A stretch of DNA of 64,000 nucleotides from Atkinsonella hypoxylon (lineage: Eukaryota > Ascomycota > Sordariomycetes > Hypocreales > Clavicipitaceae): contig JFHB01000011.1 in NCBI GenBank assembly GCA_000729835.1, positions 62,001 through 126,000 of the forward strand. The letters are read 5' to 3'. Both the position numbers and the translations under genes were made by a program. Under the pieces are notes generated by a model that saw only the letters and a program-made list of their open reading frames with translations, did no database searches and had not been told where the DNA came from. Position 1 is the stretch's first letter. Every line of letters begins with the position of its first letter. Of this stretch, positions 35,359-46,420 are shown piece by piece.

Positions 35359-37971
35359 TCATGACAACTGTCGATTTGTCGTGTCGGTGTACAAGTTTTG
35401 TATTGCAGCCTCGTAATCATACTCCTCCAAAGCTGCAAGTCTTGTCCCACGATCGTACTGTGACCTTCTGCGTCTCTGCTCGTCTCGATAGTGCTGACCT
35501 GCGTTGGGAGTGAACAGCCCTAGAAAGAACGAATCAGCATATGGCACTATTACAGATGGTGACGCACTCATGGATAGCTTACCAACATGCTCTGCATTCT
35601 CGCAGCTTCTTTTCATTTTGGATTGATTGTCAGGATCCGGAAAGGATTCTTCCTGACCAGCCAGTTCGGGTCTTGGCCCGTTACAAGTGAAGTATAGCTT
35701 CAAAGAGTCAATAAATGAAAGTCAGAACTCTAGTGCTATAGTATAGCTGAATCCAATTACCTTTGGTCGGTAATGTGGTGCCTCCAGCATAACAGAGCTA
35801 TTCCTGAACTTCTGTACCAAGCAATCTTTACCTTGGATTGCTAAAAGCTGTCAGTGAGGATTGTATGACACACGGAGCAGTGTCAATATCTATCTTACTT
35901 GCATACGATATCTCGGCAATTTTGTCGCTTTTGAAACAGTTCCTTGTCATGTTAAAATTGCTCGTGTGGAGGTTAGAAGACTTACCATCGTTGATTACCT
36001 CTAGCCTCCACAAACTTTATCGTATGTTAGCAACAAAATTAAGACAATCTTGACCGCAGAACTGACATCTATTATATCTAAGGGCTAGTAAAGTTAGCTT
36101 AACGAGCCATAATTCAAAAGAAGTCCAACATACATCTACGAAATTGATGAAGGCGTAGCCCACGCTGAAAGGAACCGTGATTAGCACAAGCTGAATTGTT
36201 GCTGAATTTCAGGGAGATTCTAGAGCATGGGTCAACTTACTTGCAATCATTTGCAAAATCTATCCGCAAATACATGAAGTCATATTTTCCCCAGCTAGAT
36301 TCATCAATGATTCTCTTCAGCATGACTTGATCAACTTTGTTGGGGATATTTCGAAGCATGATCTTCACAAATTAGCATTTAAGACACACATTATGTTGTA
36401 AATCTTACTTACAGTTGTTCTGACATCAATACCGTCCCGGATTCGGCTGACATCTACGTAATTGTGGTGATTGGCCGACCCATTAGATGCCATTTTAGAG
36501 ATACGAGCAGCGTTCTGCCTTCGACCATCAGGGCGCAGGAATCCTGGTACTGTCCTCGACGGACTGTAATTATTCTGTACAGTAAGAGCTGGAGACGGAG
36601 GTGCACAATAAAGCGGACTGAGGACAGAATAAGACGAAGGCATAGCGCCAATGGGTGATAAGGGCCCTTGACTGCGCCCAGAAGTCACAGAATTTAGAAC
36701 GTGGGGAAAATTGGCAAAAAATGGCGACTGTACCATTAAAGGATACATCGTAAGTGGCTGGCCCGTGAGGCTCTCTCTAGATTGAACAGACTGTGGCTCC
36801 GAGGATAGGTCTCGTGATTGGTAATACAAGGCGCCTTGTGTAGCCATGTCACAATTAGGTGGCATCTGGTCGGGCAAAGTGGCTAACTCTTTGGACAATG
36901 CATATGGCGTGATGACTAGATGAACCCCCTGCTAGGATTAGTATCTTATAGCCGAGTCAAACCACTAGCTGGAGGTATTACCTCAGGCGTTGTGACTTGT
37001 GTGAAAGTTGTAATCATCTTCACATAGTGAGAAATATCACAAAATTCTGCGATGGCCTGAAGAGATCCCTTTTGCGAATATGACTCTTTGACAAAGGCGA
37101 ATAAACGGCCGTACGTCTGAAGAAATTTTCGAGTTATGTCGAGTATCTGGCACATATCTGTGAAAGTATTCGTAGTCGTAGCTATCACCTGTAGCTGCCC
37201 GGCTGTGGAAGCAATATACTTCAAGCCCACATCATCTGACTGCTATGGTTCGTTCGTCAGAAAATAATATTTTGGAACACAATATGAGCGACTATAGCAC
37301 TACCTGAGCATGAGGCAATGGTCCGCAATATTCAACTTTCCAATCTTGCATGGAAATCATGATGGCTGTCAAAACGGAACAGGAATCTCTGATGTCGTCA
37401 AACTGTATGTGGACTTTTCCACCACAAGCACTAATTCTCTTTTGTCCATAGAAGTGTCGACTATGTATTTCTAGGTCCTGCCTCTTATCTTTAGAAAAGA
37501 TCTCCTATAAAGCTTACAGACTTCTGAAAACGAACTTACATTCAACCACTGCTGCACTTTCTCTATGGAAAGAGGCTCTGCTGATGATATCAAGAGAAAC
37601 CTAGACAAACCTAGCTCATTACTGAGACTGGCCGCGACAGGAGAGGCTATATCAAGCTGTCTGAGAGGACTTGTTTTCATCAATGGATTGAACGATGAGG
37701 CAGTTGGCGACAACGTTGTCCTCTGAGCGTAACGGGGGGTCAAAAACGGATCTCTCTCTGGCTCGATACCAGAGCTATACTGTTGCTGAGGAGGTGTCGC
37801 TGATACACTACTTGTGACTGGCTGAGATATTGTCTTGACGACTCTGCCTGATTTTGTCCTTGTCCCATCTAGTGAAACAGAAGTTATACGAGTATCCGGT
37901 GTGCCTCTGAGGGAATCTTCCACTCCGCTAGAAGAATGCGGCGAGGATGGATTATCAAGTTCAGGGGCCAT
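35359..37971 (-). CDS. Mei2-like RNA-binding protein
   Basis: Twelve exons on the minus strand: 37971-37540, 37477-37304, 37239-36982, 36928-36413, 36362-36241, 36164-36134, 36084-36067, 36014-35986, 35942-35899, 35840-35761, 35697-35583, 35519-35359; 659 aa. The N-terminal half is variable, with a Ser/Thr/Pro-rich start. The C-terminal Mei2-type RRM lies at about 445-600: TTIMLRNIPNKVDQVMLKRI, SSWGKYDFMYLRIDFANDC, VGYAFINFVD, NQRWNCFKSDKIAEISYA, TIQGKDCLVQKFRNSSVM. Exon 7 is only 18 nt and adds PLDIID, without which the RRM would lose a conserved stretch. Mei2 proteins bind RNA and control meiosis in fission yeast; the role in filamentous fungi is less clear. The exon 2 start could be 37483 instead. 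Confidence 0.9.
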
Positions 37972-39414
37972 AACTACTCGTCAAAAGAATCAGCACCCTT
38001 CTTCAGCCGCTGTTTCGGGATATATGGTTTTGAGAACCTCTTTTCTCTTCACCAAGAAAATTGGAGGGAGGTTGTCTTCAAGGATGTTTGAAAGACGAGA
38101 TTTGTAAATTGACAATTTTGTGGGAGATGAATTTAACAGTTGGGTGGAGACATTCTGAGAGAAATTGTGAATCGGGCAACTAGAGGAAGTCGCACCTGCC
38201 ACGAATCGGTTGTCGGGCCACATTGCCTATGAAAGCACTTAGACAGGCACCATCATGCGCCAGCCGGAACTCTGGAGACTGTCATAGGCATATTAATAGG
38301 GCTGTATGACTCTGTTTGTCCTGTCTTATCAGAGCTTGCGAGCCTATGAAACCGGTTCCGTTGGCACATGATGATAGGCAGGTACGTAGGTAGGTAGGCA
38401 TCGTCAACTAGGTACCTACCATCGCGCGCTAACCCGGTTCCTGGTGACAGCTTGTGAGAGTAGAAATTCTGGTATGACAGTACAAACATAGTGATGAAAC
38501 TCTACGTAAGAGTTACAAACTGTCATACAATCCACGACAGGCTGATCAGAGTCACCAGAAACCAGGTTGGCGCGCGATGGTAGGTACCTATCATGGTAGT
38601 TGCTGGCAGTTACCTTTCACAAACAGTCATCAGACAATGGGATGATCAATTCGTATATAGCTGCCTCAGCTTTCCAGGCACCCTCATAGGTAGGAATGGA
38701 TTTTCTTCAACCTAGATGTATATATATGTATCTGTTAAAGCTATATGAGGTGGGACGTAATGCTCAAAACGTCAGTTCGACTCAGTTAGTAGGAATGAAA
38801 AGGCATAGACACGCTAATTAACGAGTCTCACAGCTTCTCCTGTCACGGAGAGCAGCTTAACGGCTGTTTCTGATAGCTGCAAGGTTCGAGATGATTTCAG
38901 ATAGAGCGGCGCGTGAGCCGAATACATATGCGCACTGTCCGGCTGGTACACTCACTCCCTTCCTAAAAGTCCATAAGTGACTACGCTAGAACCATAGACG
39001 CGGCAGGGAAGATATAGCGCTAATATCGAAGAACAAAGATTGAAACCTATCGGATAGATACTATTAAATACCCACCTACGGAGGTGGTAGTTACATGTAG
39101 TTTTACGCGGTTCTGGCATCAAGTGCGTTGGTATAGTGGGGGCAAGTGATAAGTCGATAAAGCCGCTGTTGTCGCAAAAATGGGCTTGGCGTGGCCCGAA
39201 ATATTCGATTACTCCGTAGACCCCCCCCTATATAAGGTATTGGATGACACCTGTTGGCACAGTAGCTGCAATACCCCACAGTATGCCATTTCGACCTTGA
39301 TAAGGTTGGTAGTAATTCCTGCTGCTTCACAATTCACCTTCCTGTAGTGGGCGGCAATTCAAATTGCTCATTTAATGAACCAATCTAGGTTCGAGCTGGA
39401 TCGAGCGCTTCAGT
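37972..39414. other. Intergenic with foldback copy C
   Basis: Divergent spacer between the Mei2-like gene (-) and SEC15 (+). It holds the best foldback element, several TAGGTAGG motifs near 38380-38420, and an uncertain 77-codon upstream ORF (38223-37990, minus strand). Confidence 0.6.
38409..38590. mobile_element. Foldback/MITE-like element, copy C (best preserved)
   Basis: 182 bp bounded by inverted repeats of about 42 bp. Both ends start TAGGTACCTACCATCGCGCG (right end read as reverse complement) and continue with few mismatches through CTGGTGAC. The interior is also symmetric: TATGACAGT pairs with ACTGTCATA, and AACTCTACGTAAGAGTT forms the centre, so a single strand could fold into one long hairpin. 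No coding capacity. Related copies are at 24459-24647 and 28250-28420. No clear target-site duplication is seen. Confidence 0.8.
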
Positions 39415-42271
39415 ATGCCAAGGCGACAGGCAGCCCTTGATGATTATGTTTCTGCAGTTCCACAGGTTTGACCTCCTTTGACATAATTCAGCGACCAAGA
39501 CTTAACAACCCATTTAACCCAGATCTCAGATAATACTGTCATCAAACGATTCCGATTTCCTTGAGAATCTGATACCAGTCTTGAAAGATGCGACAAATTC
39601 AAGACGGACCCCAGCTCTAATACAGTGCCTGACGCGGTATTCCGAAGATCGCGAGGCGGATATTGAACGCATTGGCTTGACAAAACATGAAGAATTTCTC
39701 GATTCTGTTTCTCGCCTTCAGCTTGTTCGTGAAGGTACTGTAACCTTGACGTCGGAAATTTTACAACTAAATCAGTCTATTCAAGCCAGCACCGAAAAGC
39801 TTGCTGAGCAAAAAGGTGCTCTTGTCAATACTAAAGCCATTCGTCAGAACATTGCGGATGCTACAGATGCTTTGAGAGAATCACTAAAGGTCCTTCATGC
39901 TGTGAACAACGCGCATGATCTTGTCCGCCAAAAGAACTATTATTCTGCACTGAAGTCACTGGAAGACCTTCAAAATGAATATCTAGTACCGATCTTACAG
40001 AACCGATATGCTACGCAACACCGACTGGCTGATATCATCCAGAAGTCAGTGCCTGGTTCTCGGAAGGCGATTTCTGAAGCTGTCATGGCTGATTTGAATA
40101 CTTGGTTGTTTCGAGTCAGGGAGACTTCACAGTTTCTCGGCGAGGTGGCATTTTACCACACAGAAATGCGAAGGTCGAGGCAGAGGCAGAGAGTAGAAGA
40201 AGACAAATTTCTCAGCAACTTCAAGCTCAACTCATCTATTGAACTCGTTTGCGATGAAAGCCAAGAATTTGATGTACTTGATAACGAAGAGCTCCAGGTC
40301 AACTTTACACCACTTTTTGAAGCCGTGCACATACATGACGCCCTCGATCAGAGCGATCGCTTCCGTTCCCAGTACGCGGCCACTAGGAGGCAACAAAAAG
40401 ACCTTTTACTCCCGACTTCAGTAGAGTTAATGGCCGACGATGAGTCATCGCTAAGCAGCTTACTAGAGGGCATTGCTGGCTTTGCGATCATTGAGAAGGA
40501 AACCATGCGCCGGCTCCCCCAATTGCGTTCCGCCGCAGAAGTGAGTTTACAGTCATATCGATTGAGCTCATCAGGGCCCTAAACTGATATCTATCAGGTT
40601 GAAGAGCTTTGGGAATCGATGTGCAACGCCGCCATTAGTCTAACAGCCAGAGCGTTGAATGACGTGAGCAATGCAGAAGTCTTACTCAAGATAAAGGGGT
40701 TCATTGCTCTATTTGTGCAGACGATGGAGGTACGCGATCGATAAATCAGCTGCGATTTGAACGAGACTAACCAACATCTAGGGTTGGGGCTACTCTGTAG
40801 CGAGCCTTGATACATTTCTTCTCACCCTATTCGATAAATATGCAGAGCTTCTCAAGCACCGCTTCAGTGAGGACTTTCAGGAGGTAGGACTCGCTGCAAA
40901 ATTATCTCCATTTTAAAGTGCCAATGCTTAGCTAAAGGGGATCAGATTGTCTCGACGGACGATTATATGCCCATGGCAATTAATTCCCGAGAGGAATACG
41001 AAAAAGTTATCAACGTTAGCTGGTTCATACATAGTCAGCCCCTTGAGGAAGTGACGTAAGTGCGCCAAAGGGCGATTGATGATATACTTGTTGACATTAG
41101 TGAACATAGATTCCCCTGTGTCTTGCCCTTCTCGCAGATGTATCCTCTCTGTTGCATTGATGTTCGCAATTTTCTCAATCAGTTCTACTTTTTCTCAGAT
41201 GATCACTTTCAGCATGCTGAAATTATTGACGAAACCCTACGGAAGGTAACATGCTTATGTTCTACCATACTTTTTTGGGGGGGGGAAACTTTTTACTGAT
41301 GTTGTAAGACAGGCTTTAGACGAACTCCTGACCGAGAAGGTTTGCCGATCGTTAGTCGAGAGACTTTCTTCACAATATCTCGGACAAATAGTTCAGATTT
41401 TGATCAATCTCGAACAGTTTGAGATCGCCTGCCAAGAATTAGAGCATCTGCTGATTCGAGCACGCTCCACGTCCTCAGCTGGTGGCCCATTGAAATTGAA
41501 GGCGACAGAAGAATTTCGCAACAACAGAAAGACTGCAGAAAAGCGAATTTTTGAGCTTGTGAACAGCAAGATTGACGACCTAGTCGACACTGCGGAATAT
41601 GATTGGTGAGAGATGATCCCGGGGCCTGCCATATCTTGATAATAACTGTAAATCTAGGCTAGCTACGACTGTAACACCTGAGCCGAGCAATTACATGCAG
41701 ACGTTGACTAGGTATCTTTCCAACATCATGAACTCCACACTACTGGGGCTTCCGAGGGAGATTAAGGAGCTAATCTACTTTGACGCCCTGTCCCATGCTG
41801 CCAACAAAATTCTGGTTTGTTCGCATCTTTTTATCCTTCAAGCGGTGTGCTCTCGAGGTTCCGTTTGGTAGCTAACACTTAGCTAGGCTTTACCGTTGTC
41901 CCCAGAAGTGAAGAATATTAATAGCAATGGAGTTTCAGCACTAGCACAAGATGTGCAATATTTGACCGAATTTGTCAGTAGTCTAGAGAACGGACAAATG
42001 CTCCGTGAGAATTTGGATGAGCTGCAACAGACAATCAACCTGATGGAGTCTGATAATCACGATGAATTTTTTGATATATCGATTCGGAACAAGAAGTACA
42101 GCCGTGTAGACGCACTAAATGGACCAATACTGTTAGAAAAGTAAGTTCTCACGATGATTTAAAATTATGTCCGTAACTGACTTCATCATCAGGTTGACTC
42201 CGGTGACACAAGTTCCGGGAAGAGCCGCGCCACTCTCAAACCTGTCGTCTCGATTTGCAATGATGAAGTGA
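39415..42271 (+). CDS. SEC15: Exocyst complex component Sec15
   Basis: Ten exons (39415-39465, 39530-40540, 40598-40729, 40782-40883, 40946-41055, 41110-41245, 41313-41605, 41658-41814, 41887-42140, 42193-42271), all in phase; 774 aa. Sec15 is the exocyst subunit that contacts the Rab GTPase on secretory vesicles and brings them to the plasma membrane. Diagnostic stretches: QIILSSNDSDFLENLIPVLK at the exon 1/2 join, LIQCLTRYSEDREADIERI, DYMPMAINSREEYEKVINVS, and TFPCVLPFSQMYPLCCIDVR followed by NFLNQFYFFSDDHFQH, the strongest Sec15 block. An N-terminal coiled coil spans residues ~40-150. Splice junctions restore WLATTVTPEPSNYM and EKLTPVTQVPGR near the end. Confidence 0.94.
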
Positions 42272-42545
42272 TTTAGCTATTGTCAGAACTGGCGGTGGAG
42301 CAGCTGGACATGCGGTGTGTAAGATTTGACGGCGCAATATTTCAGTGGTCCATTTATCCTGAAAACCCTGTTTAACGGTGAAGCTCATAATTACTATAAA
42401 TATACAATCCATACGCCTAATAACTCCACATCATGATATTGTCAATAGTCCTGTTACCAAAGAAAACCTACTGAAGTCATGGAACCTGATAATAAATACC
42501 TTTCCACAAGGAGAAGGAGAGAACAACACCGTCCACACAAGTCAT

Positions 42546-43670
42546 CTACTCGAATTCCTCAGAGGACATTGGGGCCTTGTCTTCGTATTAGTATCAGGGT
42601 ATCATAATATATAACCCAACTCTGTAAGTCAGAGTGGGAAGGGTTGCAAAAGGAACATGAGCTCACCTGCTGCGCCTGCATGGTGGTGTACGGATACATT
42701 CCTTCCATTTCACCATACATTGATGCTGGGGCTTGCGGTTGGGCGTAGGGAGCTGAGGGCGCAGGAGGCACTTGACCGGCGTACATATTCGGATTTTGCC
42801 GATAGTCTTGGTCGGTACCAAGATGGTGGCCACTCATGTAATCTGTCGAGGCCATAGCGTGAGAAGGATGACCGGCTTGAGCCATATTGGCATGCTGCCC
42901 AGCCATCTGCGCCTGACCAGGAGGCGCGGTAACAGCCTGGGCGCCCCCCGCCGATTGTGCAGCAGTTCTTTTCGCGTGGGAAGAAGCTTCCTCCCGAGGA
43001 ACAATGTCGATTAAAAAGTCAAACATGTCCGATTTGGCCAGGGCCGACGCAATATCTGATCGCTGAAGAGTACGGCGTTTGTTCTCTTCCGCGTGAATCC
43101 AGGCGCGCATAGTTAATTCAGTTATGAAGATGTCGCAGCCCTTAGCAAAAAGGATGGGGGCCTCGGCCGATATCATTTTTACTTCTGGATCGGCTTTCAT
43201 CACTTTCTTGATGCGTGCAAGTGGCAGTTGATGGATTTTGTAATCATGAGTGTCGCTTTCCAAGTGTGTAATTGTTTGTTGCCAATAAGTCGTCAGTATG
43301 TCTTTGTACTGTCCAGTCAATCCTTGGTGAACCTGCAAATCAGTGGCGGTTAGAAATTGTTGAAGAGTAATGTAATGCAGAGGCAAGAAACGAACATTAG
43401 CCCATGGGCCAGTGTAGAGCTCAGCCGGAGCGAAACCTTGTGAAGCTAACTGGGCAAAGAAGTCAGTGACACCTAATCAGTTTTAATTGGTAAATAGTGC
43501 ACAAACGGCTGCACAGGCGCCTATATATGACCTAGCATTAGCCATCAACTTGGTATCGAATTCGGCATATATGAATGTTTACCATAGTGGCCACCGTGAC
43601 TAGGGTCGTATGCCGGAGCGGATCGATTCGGTTGCGCGTGCGATTGTTGAGATTGATTCTGAGGGTCCAT
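42546..43670 (-). CDS. HAP5: CCAAT-binding factor subunit HAP5 (NF-YC/HapE)
   Basis: Exons 43670-43583, 43472-43396, 43332-42667 and 42575-42546 (minus strand) give 286 aa. HAP5 pairs with HAP3 through a histone fold and, with HAP2, binds CCAAT boxes. The core spans about 60-170: QGLTGQYKDILTTYW, HQLPLARIKKVMKADPEVKM, SAEAPILFAKGCDIFITEL, MRAWIHAEENKRRTLQRSDI, ASALAKSDMFDFLIDIVPRE. The tail is Q/P/M-rich. Intron 2 (43395-43333) is 63 nt with no in-frame stop, so unspliced mRNA would insert 21 residues into the conserved start. The last exon is less certain: I splice to 42575, ending in APMSSEEFE; alternatives are a 45-nt intron or read-through to 42559. Confidence 0.9.
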
Positions 43671-44169
43671 GTTGGCGATGGCGGTAGTGATGTTAATCAA
43701 ACACGTTGGTAATGATTCAATCGTATACTCAATCGGCCGCGTTCGAATTGGCTAAGAAGAATTAGTTAGACCTATGTCATTCGGCAAAGTATGGAGTTAT
43801 TTTACCTGGAATGTTTAATGATAGATTAGGAGGCGCAGTTCACTCCCGCGCGGTGAATGGTGGTGGGAAGACGATGTAATATCTGCCCAGCCCGCGGAGA
43901 CCAAGCTCAATGCCTTTTAGGCAATGTGCTCTCGGCTGGTGAATGGCCCCATCCCACTTTCTACCTTAGGTAGGTACCAAGGCTATAACATGATTGCTTA
44001 GTCAGTACATTATGTAATACTGACAGGGCCCACTCTTTGCCTACCTAATTTTTGGCTCATATTCTAGTCCTCCAGCCCGTCCGTGTTTTCCTTCACCCTA
44101 CAGAGCCAACAGGAAGAAGGTTGCGTACCGCTGGCGGGATCGTCACTTTTTTTAACATCTGCAAACACA
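43671..44169. other. Intergenic, divergent promoters of HAP5 and FCF2
   Basis: Contains a TTAGGTAGGTACCAAGG motif near 43964-43980. No gene recognised. Confidence 0.55.
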
Positions 44170-45044
44170 ATGCCGGAACTCAGCACAAGTTACTTGGAAG
44201 ACTTGCTCAGTCAGGCTGAAAAGCGTCTTCTATCGAAGCCACCGCCCTCGGATCAAAAGGCTTTTCCGGCAGTTGAGTTGTCTCGTGGAGTAACATTACC
44301 CAGGGCGACTGAAAAAGATCTCACTCTCCGCAAAACAAATGAAACGACGGTCGCTATGACTGGGGACAAGAGGGTAAGTCCTTGAATATCTGATGCTGCG
44401 ATTTTCTTTCACCTCCTCTGATCCTTTCCTTCTCACTCCATTTCAATTTCATTCCATCATTGTTATTGCCCCAGCCAAATCATGACATGCCATGATGGTG
44501 ATGAGAAGCAGTGAAATTCGGCTTCCTGACATGAGACCGTTTCCGTTTTGGACCATGGTTTCTTGATCATATGATGTCTTTATATCATAGTTACTCTGAA
44601 TCGTGTGCAGGCATCAAGAACATGCGGTCTAATGTCTCTGCCAAAATCGTGTCTAACAACACTACCACTGACTCTCAGTCATAGAATACCGCGGGATCTG
44701 ACTGGTTCCATCTGCCTAAAACAATCCTTACGCCAGAGTTCAAAAGAGAATGGCAATTATTGCGCATGCGAGGGCTACTAGACCCAAAGCATCAGAAGAA
44801 GGCCCTCAAGTTTAATGCACCAGAGTACTCTCAAGTTGGAGAAGTTGTCGCAGGGCCGACAGACTTTTACAGCTCTAGACTTACCCGGAAAGAAAGAAAA
44901 GCTACAATGCTAGAGGAATTGGTAGGGACTCTGGATGAACAAAAATTGTGGACAAAATATGCAAGCATCCAGCGCGACAAAACTTCAGGGAAGAAAGCTT
45001 TTTACCGAAGACTTTTGTCTCAAAGGCGAAAGCGACGATATTGA
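44170..45044 (+). CDS. FCF2: rRNA-processing protein Fcf2
   Basis: Exons 44170-44373 and 44685-45044 give 187 aa. Fcf2 is an essential nucleolar factor for early pre-rRNA cleavage leading to 18S rRNA. The Fcf2 domain starts after the junction (TAGSDWFHLPKTILTPEFKR, LLRMRGLLDPKHQKKALKF) and runs on through EVVAGPTDFYSSRLTRKER. It ends in the basic FYRRLLSQRRKRRY, the usual family end. The N-terminus begins MPELSTSYLEDLLSQAEKRL, a plausible coiled coil. The intron is 311 nt, several times longer than others here, because it appears to carry a box C/D snoRNA (44491-44605). Confidence 0.92.
44491..44605 (+). ncRNA. Intronic box C/D snoRNA candidate (snR13-like guide)
   Basis: Inside the FCF2 intron on the coding strand. 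Box C is GTGATGA (44498-44504) and box D is CTGA (44596-44599). They are flanked by a terminal stem: CATGAT (44491-44496) pairs with ATCGTG (44600-44605), six pairs with one G-U. Intern boxes: D' CTGA at 44526-44529 and C' ATGATGT at 44571-44577. The eleven bases before box D (44585-44595) are complementary to AGUAACUAUGA, which occurs in the universally conserved 25S/28S segment GUAACUAUGACUCUC. The fifth base before box D falls on the second A of GUAAC, the site modified by snR13 in yeast (recalled from memory). Total 115 nt. Confidence 0.8.
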
Positions 45045-45583
45045 AGGCCTAAGCTTTCTATTAGCTGAGAAGTCACAACGTCCTCATCTTGATTGTTCTA
45101 TAAATTATCGGTCTATACTGCCTGTAGGCTGAATTTGTATCTCAACATTGGGGGGGAAACATCTAAGAGAAGATGTGTGCAAGGTCTGCCTGTGGGTAGT
45201 CGAATGGAGGTACTGGACCCAAGCAGAACGAAGATGGGGCCATGAGAAAGGTCACCACCACTATACGCAGGTCGTGGATGAGTCCACGATTTACGATTAA
45301 TGATAATTAAGAATGTATTATTTCCGTCTTTCATGAGAGACGCTGGCAGATATGTATGAAATGCTCCGGGTTAATTTGCTTTCATGTAAAATCGAATGTT
45401 CGTAGATGAAATGTGTGGTTGAAGACAACGGTGGAATGGGCAGACTGCAATGACTTGGTCTGTGCGCTGCCGTGTACTAGACTCCACCATTTTTCTTCCG
45501 GTAGCACTGTTGCACACAGGCTTTCCCCGAACATGAATCTTGATCCTTCAACGAGTCACTGACCTCTTACTGAGGCGTACAGA
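45045..45583. other. Intergenic
   Basis: Between FCF2 and RSM10, same strand. Nothing recognised. Confidence 0.5.
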
Positions 45584-46420
45584 ATGCGTAACTCACCCAT
45601 ATCTCGTCCCTTAGGCGCATCATTAGCTCTGATATCTCGGAGTCTTTTGACATGTTCCACGATACAATGTACACGGAGGAATTTTGTCGCGTCACTGTCC
45701 GTCGACCCTCGAAAATAGTCCCTTGGTGTAGATTGCTTACACTTACGTTCCCGTAGGTCTCTCAAACAAAAGCAACATCAGGAAGTAGTCTTGCAGGCAT
45801 CTCCGACGACATCGAATTCTAAATCTGGCCTTCTTAACGAGCCGGACATTCGCCAACCGAGGTCACTTCAAGCTATCCACCTCAAGCCTTTGAGACGAGA
45901 GGCAAAGTTTGGGATTCCGTCATGTGATCTACAGTTGCGTTCTTTCAGCATTCAGCCTCTTGAGTTCTTCTCAGACTTTGCCCTACGAGCCGCCTACTAC
46001 CTTGGCCTACCAGCATATGGGCCTGCTCCGCTGCCAAGGCTAACGGAACGATGGACGGTCCCGAAAAGTCACTTCATATTTAAAAAAGCGCAAGAAAATT
46101 TCGAACGTGTCACATTACGACGTATGATTCAGATTAAAGACGGAAATCCCGACACAGTTCAATTATGGCTTGCCTACCTACGAAAACATCAGTTTTATGG
46201 AGTAGGCATGAAAGCCAATGTGTGGGAATTTAGCCAGCCGGGGGTAGATGTTGCAAACACGACAAAGGAAGCTCAGTTAGGGCAACTTGCCACGATCTGG
46301 TCACATTTGGGACAGACAAGGACTTTGGGGAGCTCTTCCAAAGTAGAAGAATTGCTAAGTAGTCGTCGGTTTCGAGCGGCCGCCGGTCTACGACAGCCGC
46401 TTTCAATGGATGGGAAATAG
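45584..46420 (+). CDS. RSM10: Mitochondrial 37S ribosomal protein uS10m (Rsm10)
   Basis: The long open part (from about 45719 to 46420) holds the uS10 domain: RSLQAIHLKPLRREAKFGIP, CDLQLRSFSIQPLEFFSDFA, LRAAYYLGLPAYGPAPLPRL, RWTVPKSHFIFKKAQENFER, VTLRRMIQIKDGNPDTVQLW, YGVGMKANVWEF. The first ATG upstream (45584) opens a presequence-like MRNSPISRPLGASLALISRS in the same frame, separated by one TAG at 45716. An intron of length divisible by three must remove it. Likely donors lie at 45691 or 45697 with acceptor CGTAG ending at 45756; neither donor is strong, so the exon 1 border is approximate. Protein about 255 aa. Role: small subunit of the mitochondrial ribosome. Confidence 0.88.

Noticed and set aside
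39415..42271. COG6 (Golgi complex) as identity of the ten-exon gene
   Set aside because: The N-terminal coiled coil is generic. The stretch around PMAINSREEYEKV and NFLNQFYFFSDDHFQH is specific for exocyst Sec15.
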